A program made the position numbers and the translations under genes. From the NCBI RefSeq assembly GCF_047495875.1, contig NC_092497.1, positions 60,983,477-61,047,476 of the forward strand: a DNA stretch of 64,000 bases, given 5' to 3'. The notes under the pieces were generated by a model that was not told the origin of the DNA, did no database searches, and saw nothing but the letters and a program-made list of their open reading frames with translations. Source of the DNA: Pithys albifrons albifrons. Lineage: Eukaryota; Chordata; Aves; Passeriformes; Thamnophilidae. Positions 53,846 through 64,000 of this stretch are shown here, piece by piece; positions within the stretch are counted from its first letter, which is position 1, and every line of letters starts with the position of its first letter.

Positions 53846-56800
53846 CTATGAGAATCCTACCTCAGTTTGGGGAACTACAAGGAAGAGATGATGACAAACC
53901 CCTCCAGACAGCATGACCCATGCAGAATGGTCAGCTGCTACCAGCCTAATAGGGCTGAGAACTTTTTCCTGGCTCAGATGTTGACCTGTTGCACAACATT
54001 GCAGAAGTCACTCAGACTCTTCATCTCAGTTTCCCCACTTGGAGGCATTAAAAAAACAATCCTTTCCTTTCCGTAACAACCTCTTTGAAGTCCACAGAGA
54101 AAGGTATCCCTAAACTGCACTCAAAGTCTTAGTCTTGTATCACCTTTGCTCATTGTTTTTTAGTGTCAAGTACAATTTAAAGCCCAAAGTAGTATGAAGA
54201 ATGTGTTAATTAAAAAAATTCACATTTTGATGTGGATAGTTGCTCTCAAGCACAGCAAGCCAGAAATAACCACTATAAAAGCTAAGCAAGGCATTTTCAA
54301 AACCACAGGTCAGTTTGGAGACAAGTCTCTATTTCATGATGTAGTTCCAATTCACTGAAGAAACAAGCTTTCCTAGGACTTCTACAGGCGTGGAGCTCAG
54401 CCTTCCACCCTTCCAAGCAAGTAGGACTATATCCATTAATATCAAGCAAGTACATAGACAGTAAATAGCTACTGAGCTGTGGTTTTTATGTCTAGCAGAC
54501 ACACATCTGCATGGGAGAAAAGAACAAAGTTTCTCCTACAACCATTTAAAAATTCTGCTCATGCAATAGTTCAAGATTTGTGTTTTCTGTGTAGTTGTGA
54601 ACCAAATAAAAAGTGAAGAAGACAAAAGAAAGATCACATTCAGAATCTGAAGTTCTAAGGAAACCTTTGTTTAAAAATAAAATACATAAGAACATTTGCA
54701 ATCTACATATAGGTGCCAAAGCTGAAATTCCAATTAAAAGAAAAAAAAACCACACACACAAGACTCTGCTTTTAGATATGCAGGTGTTAACAAAAGAGTT
54801 ATAATAAAATGTTCATATTTCAAGGTTGAAGTGCCAAATGACAGAGCATGACAGATTTTACATTTTGTTTTAGTAAGAAACAATAATAAAATTTCCTTGG
54901 AAAGCCATAGAATAAAAACAACAGAAGTGTTGAGCAGTTCCTTGAGCAGTTTAAAATGACAGAAGCCAGGACTCAGTTGAAAAAGACAGTTCTGCCCTCC
55001 TTCAGCCGTGAAGTGGACCAGGGCACTAATCCAGCTGAATACTAACCCAGTAAAAGGCAAACCAGTGGTTACCCTTCAGCTGGACATGTGCTGCTCTTCA
55101 CGCGCAGCTGCACAAACACTTTTGCAAGTACAAAGGCAAAGGAGAACACAATGGTGGAAACCACTGACTAGGAGAGAGCTATGCAGTTCCTCTCTTTAGG
55201 TTTACAAAGGCTCATGGAGCTACAGTACTGGGGTGTGGCTTCACATTATACAACTTTAATCTTGCGCGGGGGCAAGGGGTGGGAGAACCAAACCAAAACC
55301 AAACCCCAGGCTGCTGTGAAAGGGAGATTTTCCTTTCCCTCAGGTTTCCCTGCTATGCAGTCTCAGCATCAAAATGTTAAAAAACTACTACTTCTCTTGT
55401 CAGATCCACATACTGCTCCAACTCAGTCTATGACTGCTCTGTGGTTGGATTCAAGCAGGTGGAAGGGATGAAATATTTAGCATTATACCACATTCAGATC
55501 ACACTAAGAATGGCAGGAAACCACACCCTCATATGTTAAGCTAAACAGTTCTCAACACTGCAAGTCACACATTCTTGAAAAGAAGTTACATCTTCAGACC
55601 CTTTCTTTCCCATGGGACATTAATTTTTATTAGACATTGTATAAACCCTGCACTTTCAGGGTTTAGATTCATTAAACTAGCCATAGGACTATCTTTGCAG
55701 ATTACTTTTCTGCAACTGCACATTTATTGGCAATAAAAGCACATATGCATACATAACACACATACCCACATCTGTGCAGGTAAGGTTTTTCAGAAGTGTC
55801 TAAACTTAGACTTCAAAGACCCTACATAGGTTCTGAATTTCAGCATCACAGTGATTTGCTTACTCCTCTGTGCTAAGCATGGATTTATGAGCCTATTTGC
55901 AGACAGTTGATTCAGCAAAGCCTGAAAATTCTCTGTACATGCAGACCTGGTGACACCACAGTTTACAGTTAAAAATACATTTTTGAAATTGATTGGCCCT
56001 TTCCAACAAAAAATTTTAGAAGAACTAATTTTGTTTGTTTGTTTTTTGGTTTCGGTTGGTTTTTTTCCCCTGAATTCAACACTGAAACCACGTTCTTACA
56101 TAGCTAATAAATTCAAGTTCCCGGCTTTTCAAACAAGGGCTTCGTGTGTCTGAGACATGCGACTTGCTGTCATCAGGCTTAACTAAACAGGACCAAGTTT
56201 AAGGGCCTTTAGAAAAATCTCAGTTTTTACATGCGCTGTCAGGGCTCATTAGCGCTTGGCAGATGACTACTTTGAAGAGTTCATCCTCGCCGAGGTTGCT
56301 GCAGCAGCGCCAGAGCTGTTCGCACCGACCGGGCGACGGGACACGGGGACGGGGACGCGGCTGGACCTTCACCCTCCGCTCGGGAGCTGCTGCTCGCCCA
56401 GCCCCGGGGGCGGCTCCCGCTCCGCACCGCTGCCACCGGCCTCTCCCGGGAGAGAGCGCGTCCCAGAGCGGGCACGGCAGGGAGTCCAGGGCAGAGGGAG
56501 CGGGGGGTGACTCAACACGGGCGCGCAACAGCCGCCTCCTCCTTCGTTTCTTGTAGCAGGTACAGAACAATACCTGTGGTGCCGAGCGTCCTAAGTGCCG
56601 CGGGGTGGTCGGCACCTGCTCGCTTCAATGAGTATCTTGATGTAAAAGCCCCCCAAAATCCACGTCTGCCCCACCGACACGCGTCACACCGATCCCTCTG
56701 TCCTTTACGAGATCATGAGGAAAGTTACGACGTTATCTTTTCGCCCCCTCGGAACCCCTTTTTCCTACTGCCGCTCCCTTCCCTGCTATCGCAGCGCAGT

Positions 56801-56877
56801 CGGGAGGTAGCCCCGAACGGGAGCTCTACCCGGGAGGCTCCACGCATCGCATTCCGCAGCCCCGCTGGCGTCCTTAC

Positions 56878-56976
56878 CTTGATGCCCTGCTGCTGCGTGG
56901 TCAGGGTCAGCTTGGACTCGTCCAGGAGCAAAACTTCGCAGTAGAATTCCTCCGGGACCGCGCAGAAACAGCCCAT
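56878..56976 (-). CDS. EPB41L4A: EPB41L4A coding exon 1 (start codon, 33 codons)
   Basis: First coding exon of band 4.1-like protein 4A (NBL4), a FERM-domain protein expected to link membrane proteins to the cortical cytoskeleton. Read on the minus strand, it begins [15 protein letters not shown] and ends with TTQQQGIK, the distinctive N-terminus I recall for vertebrate EPB41L4A and not that of EPB41L4B. Residues from about 10 onward are the first beta strands of the ubiquitin-like FERM F1 lobe. The ATG has G at -3 and G at +4, a strong initiation context. The AAG codon at 56878-56880 is followed by a GTAAGG donor at 56872-56877, so the exon ends in phase 0. Reading past the donor gives unrelated sequence up to a stop, as expected for intron. 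The exon lies inside the CpG island. The 5' UTR upstream of 56976 is not delimited. Confidence 0.95.
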
Positions 56977-56992
56977 GCCTGCTACGATGGCC

Positions 56993-57011
56993 GGGGGACG
57001 GGGTGGGGAGG
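56993..57011 (+). promoter_or_regulatory. G-run cluster just upstream of the EPB41L4A start codon
   Basis: Three runs of four to five G separated by one or two bases, then a GG pair, 17-35 bp upstream of the ATG on the strand opposite the mRNA. It could form a two-tetrad G-quadruplex on the template strand; a full three-tetrad form lacks a fourth GGG run. The functional role is inference. Confidence 0.35.
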
Positions 57012-57624
57012 CGAGGAGAGCCCCGGAGCGGCGGCGGAGCGGGAGTGGGCGCAGGCGGGTCTGGGCCGCGCCCGGCTCCGCGGATGGAGCCCGGCGGCTC
57101 CTTAGGGCGCAGCGCCCGGCCCCGCGGGGCGGCCCGCCGCCATCCCGCGGAACAGCCTGGACTGGGGGTGCCGGGCGCTCCCTGTGGGAAACGGGAGAAA
57201 AGACCGGCGGCTTTTTTTAGGAAGGATCCCACGGCACAGCCGCGCCCGGCTGTCACGGCGGCTCCCCCGCCGCTGCCGCCCCGGGGAGGTACCGAGCCGC
57301 CCACCCGGCCCGTCCCCCGCCCCGTCCACCGCCCCGTCCACGCACGTTTCCGCGCCTACTCTTTGTGTGTTGGAGCGGGCGCCGGGGGAGCCCCTCCGCC
57401 GCCGCAACCCCGGGGGGCCAGGGGTGGTCTCCGCCCGGCGAGCGCGGTACCTCCGGGTGCGGACCCTGCGGGGCGGCAGTGGCCACAGGCTACCTCCGGC
57501 CGCGCTGGGAGGGCGCCCGCAGCCGCTCGCCTCCTCCCCGTCGGGGGCGGAGGGATAAAGGGGAGCGCCGGGAGCCGGGAGCGACCCAGCACCCGGGCAG
57601 CCGCCGGCCGCCTCCTGCCGGCCG

Positions 57625-57703
57625 CCGGGCACGGCTCCCCCGGGCACGGCTTCCCCGGGCATGCCTCCCCCCGGGCACGACTCCCCCGGGCGCGACTTCC
57701 CTC
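57625..57703. repeat. GC-rich minisatellite, about 16-bp unit, about 5 copies
   Basis: Imperfect tandem copies of a CCGGGCACGGCTCCCC-like unit, drifting to GGGCATGCCTCCCC, GGGCACGACTCCCC and GGGCGCGACTTCCC. The array sits in the upstream half of the CpG island and encodes the repetitive Pro/Gly/His part of a spurious plus-strand frame. Copy number could vary between individuals. The unit contains no recognised protein-binding site beyond general GC boxes. Confidence 0.75.
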
Positions 57704-58139
57704 GGTCGGGCGGGACAAGGGTTGCGGCGGCTCTGGGACGCAGAGGGGCCGCAGCACCTGCCAGGCCGAGGAGGCGCCCGTGGGTTGCTTCGTGCCCGCC
57801 CGGCACCGGCAACGCGCCGCATCCCTCGGCATCCTATCGGCATTCCAGGTGCGAGGCCAGACCCTCGCTGCCCTGTCCCTGAGCTCAGCCGGTGGGGCGC
57901 GGACGATGGTCCCGGCCCTCGCCGCCCGTCCCGAGGGGTTCGCCGTGGTCTCCCGCTGTCCGTGGCAGCACCGACGGCTGCGGGCTGGGCCGGCTTCGCT
58001 CCACGGAGGGCATCAGATTCTGGGAACGGGTTTTGTCTCCGTGCTTCGGGAGACATCACGCGTGAAGGATCCGGGAGAGGTTGACTTTAAATGTGTCCTT
58101 GGCACAAAATTTATTGTCCATCACGCTGTTAAATACTGA

Positions 58140-61100
58140 GCTTGCTACAGGTATATTCAATTTACAAACAAACAGATCTATAATGTTTTAAAAAAAATCA
58201 AAACCAAAACCCAACCAACAAAGAAAAGGTAGAATATAAAAAAACTTGCAAGTGCCTTTGCAGTTGCTGCCTATAGTTTCTGTTGCACAGGCCACTCCAC
58301 CTCTGCATTTTCATTGTTGCACAGTCCTGTGCTGGCCTACGAGCGGTGAACTCCATGATCCTTTTGGGCCCCTTCCAATTCGGCATATTCTGTGATTCTG
58401 TGGCTCTGTGAGATCTGTGACTTTTCCCTCTCAGGCAGAAAGTTAAGCCCTGATCCCACAAGTGCTTGTCTATTTGCTTAAGTTTGCATGTGTGAGTCAT
58501 CCTGTTCAAGAACATACACAGTTTGCATGTGTACATTTAAGAATATGCAGAAGTGTTTTTCTCTATAATTGTTAACTTGTTCACATTGCATAAGAGAATA
58601 GCACAAGGAGATTTCTCAGTTGACAAACCCTAGTAGGTATGTAGGTAAGTCTGCTTTTAAATACTTATCCTAAATAAAAACCTCCTACTCCCAAGAAATG
58701 CCACATTCATTTTCATGTTTGAACTTGGGCAGTGAAGTGTTGGGATCTCTGTATCCATCCCGTAGCTTCAAAAATAATATTTGATGAGCACTGTGAAGAT
58801 CAAGACAAAACCCATTATATATGTTCATAAAAGTAAAGCCTTTTGAATAACTTGGGAAATATGAAGACTTGTAAAAGTTTAAAAATTCAAGTCCTTGATG
58901 TTGTTTGTTGGGTAATATATACCCAGTGAGAATATCATCCAGAAAGCACAGGAAATTTGGAAAATTTACTCATGGCTTTCTAAACAGGCTTCTCAAACAG
59001 TTCTTGAATCTCTCTGACAGCAGACAGTTTTCTAGAGAACAGATGGTTCCTTTCCCCCTCTTTTTAGTCTATTTAAATTCATATATCATGCACATTTTGA
59101 CATAAATTACCCACTAAATCAGTTAAAGTCATTATATAAATCACTGTATAAATCAAGTGAGAAGGAGCGCTCAGTGAACTCAAAACCTGCTTTGAAACCT
59201 TCAATTATAATTTTTAAATATTCATATGGCTACTACCACAATCCCAAAGTCAATCAGTTTAGATCAACACTAGTCTTACTTCTATATTGTTTATAAGCTG
59301 TTCAAGTAAATTATTTCATGTCTTCTCTTTTTGAAGATCCATTTTGTGCTGCTGCATGTTGGCTGATTGGTCCATGGGGAAAATACAAAACCTACACCCA
59401 TGCTGAGCTAATGCCAGTATTTAGAGCAGAGAGTTGCTAACTCATGAACTTGTCTCCTAACCAGCTACTGCCAACAGCTGGCACTTGATAAAGCAGCTGT
59501 ACCAGAACCTACTGCTTGAGGTGAAAACCTGGGAGGGTACAGTGAACTTAAAAAGTGAGAAAATAAGCTATGGGAGCAGAGGAAGGGTGCACGGAATGAA
59601 TGGAGTCTATACTATGAACCAGTGTGAGCCGTGAGAAGCTCAGGAAAGCAAAACAACTAAGGGGCAAAAATGTAGGTCCCAAGCTTTTCTTGGACCTCCA
59701 TACCACATAAGATCAGCCCTGCCTCAATAGTTTAAGTATCGGACCAACTCACAACTTGTGAGGAACATAAAACAGTCATCTGTTTTTCAAATCCATTAGG
59801 AAACTGAGCTCCTTTTCACTTCTCTCTATGAGAAAAAACACAGGTCAAGCACCTCAAAGAAAAACTTGTTGACGTAAGCTCTCATCTCACGAACACTTAT
59901 GGACATGTTTAACTCAGGCATGTAAGTACAGGACCAGGGCATAAAGGCATTTTTGTCTATTGCCTGTTTGATGAGGTACCCAGCAGAACTCACTGCAGGC
60001 TCTGTGATCCAGTACACCTTCATTAAAATGTTCAGCTGTAATCAAGTACTTTCAATGAGGTTGTATGTACAAGACACTGAGCACCACAAGGACTCCTGCA
60101 CATGAAGTGAGTTATATCCATTTTCTAATACATCAACAATTAGACTGTCCAAATGACACAGATTGGCATATCTGGTTCCTCCCTAATTTTCACACAGTTT
60201 TGCTCACAAACATTTGCTGCCAGGAAGTTGACCACGTAATAAGAGTGATGACAACTCATCTTAGCTGTTATCACTATCACTTACCGTTCACTGTTACTTA
60301 TTGGTATGTAGGGATGCAGTTCCTGCATCTTATCCATGGAGGCTTCCAGGGAATGAGTAAAAAGTTAGAGAGGCACAAAGTGAGCTCTTCATCTTCCTTC
60401 TTATGTAAAGGCAAGTGTCATGGACTCAGTTCCCTCCTAAGACACTGAGCAGAGAAAAGCACTGAGGGTTACTGCAAGAAGTTTGGAATGAAAACAGAAA
60501 GAAACAGCACATAGTCTCTGGGCTACATGTACAGCCCTGAATGCATCTTCCATTAAAGAAGAGAATGTTACAAAGGCTATAATTATTGTCCAGTGGGATC
60601 TGGGGTCTTTATAGGAAAAATAAGGTACAACTCCTTCAGCAGGACTGCACTGCCCTAATTTGTCACGTTCCCACCTGCCTGTAAACAACTACCCTTGGAT
60701 ATCTGCAGTCCTCCCAGAGAGGTTCTCCAGAAGTTCAGCATGCTATTAAGAACTGTACTTACTCGTGTTTTTTCAATATGGAAAGAGGAGCAAAGCAGAC
60801 AATGGAACAAGAATGGCATTTTATAGCACTCAGAGGCAGAAGTTTGAGTGTTACAACAGCGCGTGAATTCACCTTTCTCTCTTCACAAGCAAAGGCTTCA
60901 CTTAAAACACATTCAGGGATGCTATAATTTAAGGATTTGTCTGGATTCTGTGTTACTACTACATGTTAGACATCCGTTAGAATCCATGGTCAAAAACATC
61001 GTAAAAATAAATTCATTCAGATATTCATTGGTTTCACATTTCCTCCAAAAATGTTGACCTTATGCTGTACAAAATACATTTAGAGTCCTTAAAGTAAGCT

Positions 61101-64000
61101 ATGCCTGTCAAGATCATTTAATTATGAGAAATGTTACATTAAGGCCAAAGTTCAACTATACAATGGAGTGGTAACACACACAGACACTATCCCTCACCGC
61201 CCCCCCCCCAAACCAACACACTCCAAAAACAAACAAAAAACCCCATTGAAACAGACAAACAAAATACTTAAAAGGTCCCAAAGTAAACTTGAACAGCTGA
61301 TTAAATTTATTAGTAATTCTATAGCAATAAACACCTTGAGGTCCCCTGAACTGACATGGCACTGAGTGACAATCCATTCTTGGTTTTATTTGCCCATTTA
61401 ACAATGTGCAAAGATTGCAACACCGCAAATACACACTGAACAATCGAGTAATAAGCTTCTCTCACTTGGTGAGTTTTTTAATAAAAACCCCATGACATTA
61501 AGTATACTTCCTCCACCTAAAAATATAAAATAAAGTTTTCTGGATATTGATTGTAAACTATAGAGCTAAAATTAGAAACTGCAGAATCTGTATACTTTTA
61601 TCAAAGCAAGAAAAAAAAATCTGATTTCAACTACTGTTTATTGAACCTAATTTTGTGTGTGATGTGGTTTCACAAAGTGTCTGTCAAGATTTTGACAAGT
61701 TACCCCCATGCAAAGAAGAACCAGATGATCCTGTTTTATTTTGCTTATGCTTAGCTTCCTCAGCTCAAGTTAAATAAGTTTTAATTGTAAAGATAATTGG
61801 GTAGCAAGGTGTAGCAGTCTAACTTACCAAGAGGAAAAAATCCCAAGCATTCTCTTCCGGATTTCAAGTCATGCTCTCACAATTCAGATTGGTACCTTGT
61901 ACCCACATTTAGCAGAAAAAAAACAGAGTCTGTGAAGGACTATGGACATTTTGGAGGTGAACTTCTCAAAGAAAAAAGTCATCTTTTTCAAAGAATACTA
62001 CCCAGTGGATAAGCTGTCACTTTTCTTAGTAAAACACAATGGAGTAGGTCCATGCTCCAGACAGAAAAGAGAATATTATTGTCTCTGAACTGTTGTACTT
62101 TTTTCTATCACATTAAAACTGCTCCAGAAGTCTATCTTTGGCATAAGACAATTAGCAATGGTATGACAAAAACCTTCATGCCCAGGGAGCTGGGGCTATG
62201 TCTGTTCCAAGGTGCTAGATATATTCTGTTATTCTCGTAAAAAGCAGCTGATCTGAACGCACTTAGTGAAGCATCCTTTATCCCAAAGACAGTCTGGTCA
62301 TGCTGACTGGCAAATGACAAGCAACTCAGGTAATCTGTCTGCTGGTTTTTGGGCCCCATGCTGTTCAAACACTAGAGAAACCATGTTCCTCTAATTATCA
62401 CACCTTCTTTTCCTCTCCCTCACTTTCCGAGTCCAAATATTGCAATCCTCAGTTCTGTTTGAGAGATTCATGAGACAGAGATCTAACCATGCCGAGGACA
62501 CACTAAACCTAAGCAAGACAAACATAGGCTGAGAGGACTCCCCAAGTCAGAACTCCATGCCAGGTCAGAGACGAAACCAGTCAAGACCTCATTAAAGTGA
62601 TACAGATGCCAGTTAAGACAAACATTCTGTATGGGGAGTGTCTCCCACCCATAAAAGAAAGTAATTACAAGCTGTCAGTAGGAAGTTCTGATGGAGAGAA
62701 CTGCTGATTATTTTTATGAAGTTTAATAGAGTCAACACTGCAAACCTTAATTTTTAAAAATGTAAGTCCTAATTTTTTTATACAGACAGTAGATCTTTAA
62801 TTTGTTTGTCATCTAATGTCTGGGTATTACAGCCACATTCATGATTAGAATCTTCAGTGCTAATCTTAAATACAGTTTCTAAATTAAACCTGTCATTTTC
62901 ATATAGCTAATTCAATTTCAACTATTGTGAGATCAGCTGTAGTATGCAGCAACACTTCAAGTTTTGGATAATCTGAAAATCTAGATAATTTCTTAAAGAA
63001 TTTGTGTGAAGAATTGTTCTTTCTGGATAAGCAGTGCTCTTTAGCTATAGTTTGAATGCAGAAAATGCAGTTATTGTGTGGAGAACATCAGCTCTTGTGA
63101 GCTATGATGAGATGGGATGGTGATGGGATGCTGCAGGAAATCAGAAGTCGTCTTTTCTTCAGGGACTAACTTATCTGTGTTGATTTCATAAGCAAAGGGA
63201 TCTAAATAGCTCCCTGCAACTGCTTACGGAAATAATCAGGTTGTCACATATCTTGTAGACTCAGACCTTTGATAAGAGATCATACAGACTGAAGCATGTC
63301 ACATGTAGCCTGCTGTGTCTTCCTTTCAAGTTTCCTTTTGGTAGTTGATGGACAGGAAGGATTCCCTCAAACACCTACACCAGCCACTGAATCTGAGTGA
63401 TGCTGAGCCTGCAAAGGGGTTGCTCTAGTTCAAAGTCAGACAAGGCCACTAAAAGGCCTAATTGATTTCCTGTTTATCACATTTCCTTAAATATAGGGAA
63501 TATTTCTTCTTGCAGAGCCCTGGATCTTGCTCTGATAAAGCATATTTTCTGGAATTATTAAGTCAGGTAGAACAACAGGATGAACTGGAAAGTTTGCCCC
63601 TTTCCTGGGAGTTTGTGAGTGTGGTTCCACCTGACTGACACGTTTCTGTGTGCATCAGAAGATAGCCTTTGATTGCCTCCTTGAAATATATAAAAAATAT
63701 AAATGAGAGCTGCATGGGACAGGAAGTCCCTTAATACATCAAGGAAATTTAAGAACTCAGCTTGCCTTCAGAATAGAAATTCTTGACAGCCACAGTTATT
63801 CAAGGAAATGGATGAGGTAAATAAGAGATTCACAGCATTTTCAAAGTCCTGGTACTGCTGCTTTTCATATCGTCATAGTCTATGTCTCACACAGCAATAC
63901 CTACTGTTCCTCATCATTATGTATAGTTAACAGATTAACTTCATGCCTCCCCACTACTGAGTTCAAATTACTTGGCTATGCTAATATTCAGGTGCTTGGG
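58140..64000. other. Upstream flank of EPB41L4A, no gene recognised
   Basis: AT-rich sequence upstream of the CpG island. Apart from a short CR1 tail near 58335-58405 and A-rich or C-rich low-complexity patches (58188-58225 and about 61199-61250), I see no repeat I can name and no coding region with a family signature. It may be intergenic, or it may contain intron sequence of a divergent non-coding transcript. Confidence 0.7.
58335..58405 (+). mobile_element. CR1 LINE 3'-terminal stub upstream of EPB41L4A
   Basis: The sequence CTCCATGATCCTTTTGGGCC, then CCTTCCAATTCGGCATATTC, then tandem TCTGTGATTCTGTGGCTCTG has the form of a CR1 3' end with its terminal octamer repeats. It is only about 70 bp long. 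Confidence 0.7.

Larger units (their letters stand above)
5385..56877 (-). other. EPB41L4A: EPB41L4A intron 1 (about 51.5 kb)
   Basis: Intron between coding exons 1 and 2, with a GT donor at 56876-56877 and an AG acceptor at 5385-5386 on the minus strand. It is AT-rich and mostly single-copy in appearance. The identifiable repeats are listed separately. I saw no tRNA, no recognisable RNA gene and no convincing extra exon. Open frames here are short (mostly 60-140 codons), lack domain signatures, and overlap repeats or low-complexity tracts. Unannotated stretches over 300 bp inside this intron hold nothing I can name. An unrecognised alternative exon cannot be excluded. Confidence 0.9.
56284..58080. 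promoter_or_regulatory. CpG-island promoter of EPB41L4A, possibly bidirectional
   Basis: This is the only strongly GC-rich, CpG-dense stretch in the window, about 1.8 kb long, and it covers coding exon 1. It has many GGGCGG-like and GGGGCGG-like Sp1-type boxes, and I saw no TATA box at a sensible distance from exon 1. This fits a broad, TATA-less vertebrate promoter. More than half of the island lies upstream of the ATG (56977-58080), which leaves room for divergent plus-strand transcription. In human a divergent non-coding transcript has been named at this promoter (EPB41L4A-DT); whether the bird has one cannot be told from sequence. Several long open frames here are by-products of high GC content. 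Island edges are by eye. Confidence 0.88.

Noticed and set aside
56220..56615. 131-codon minus-strand frame in the 5' part of intron 1
   Set aside because: It lies downstream of a clean exon 1 donor, is Arg/Pro-rich, and is explained by GC content. I found no matching acceptor and donor pair.
57102..57812. 236-codon minus-strand frame upstream of EPB41L4A
   Set aside because: This is the GC-driven mirror of the same island, it is not in frame with the EPB41L4A start, and it has no recognisable domain.
57003..58139. 378-codon plus-strand frame as a protein-coding gene
   Set aside because: It lies in a CpG island where most frames on both strands are open, is low-complexity, and includes a minisatellite. 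It is kept only as a possible divergent non-coding transcript.
1..64000. tRNA genes, CRISPR arrays, operons or bacterial features
   Set aside because: No tRNA B-box and cloverleaf combination was seen; the GGTTCGAAGGG at 34490 is CR1. There are no spacer-repeat arrays, and the gene structure is spliced eukaryotic.

Overview
This window looks like nuclear DNA of a bird. It is mostly AT-rich and non-coding. It carries CR1 LINE 3' ends of the avian type, ending in short copies of an ATTCTGTG-like octamer, plus one probable endogenous-retrovirus solo LTR and several microsatellites. There is a single strong CpG island. No operon-like or prokaryotic organisation is present. I did not identify the species.

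The only gene I can support is the 5' part of EPB41L4A (band 4.1-like 4A, a FERM-domain protein), on the minus strand. Coding exon 1 is at 56878-56976, inside the CpG island, and gives 33 codons starting [15 protein letters not shown]. It ends at a clean GTAAGG donor. Coding exon 2 is at 5280-5384, giving 35 codons that include [14 protein letters not shown]. It lies between a TTCTTTCCCACAG acceptor and a GTGAGT donor. The two exons join in phase 0 and encode the start of the FERM N-lobe. Intron 1 is therefore about 51.5 kb and fills most of the window. Positions 1-5279 are the start of intron 2; the remaining exons lie beyond the left edge.

Layout: 1-5279 is intron 2, with a CR1 at about 1342-1925. 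5280-5384 is exon 2. 5385-56877 is intron 1, with CR1 pieces (7.1, 22.6, 26.7-27.4, 34.5-35.3 and 39.4-39.7 kb), an inverted pair of an unrecognised repeat (11.36-11.63 and 13.84-14.10 kb), short tandem duplications (15.2 and 16.2 kb), a probable solo LTR (about 19.37-19.95 kb) and AT/CA/GATA microsatellites (17.4, 29.5 and 30.05 kb). About 56.28-58.08 kb is the CpG-island promoter, which spans exon 1. 58.1-64 kb is the upstream flank, with one small CR1 tail and no recognisable gene.

I found no new coding system. The most useful second-look items are the inverted repeat pair, the LTR with its flanking direct repeats, the perfect 64-bp tandem duplication, the hairpin-forming microsatellite beside GATA arrays, and the possibility of divergent transcription from the CpG island. 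Repeat calls come from recall of family consensus sequences, not from a database search.
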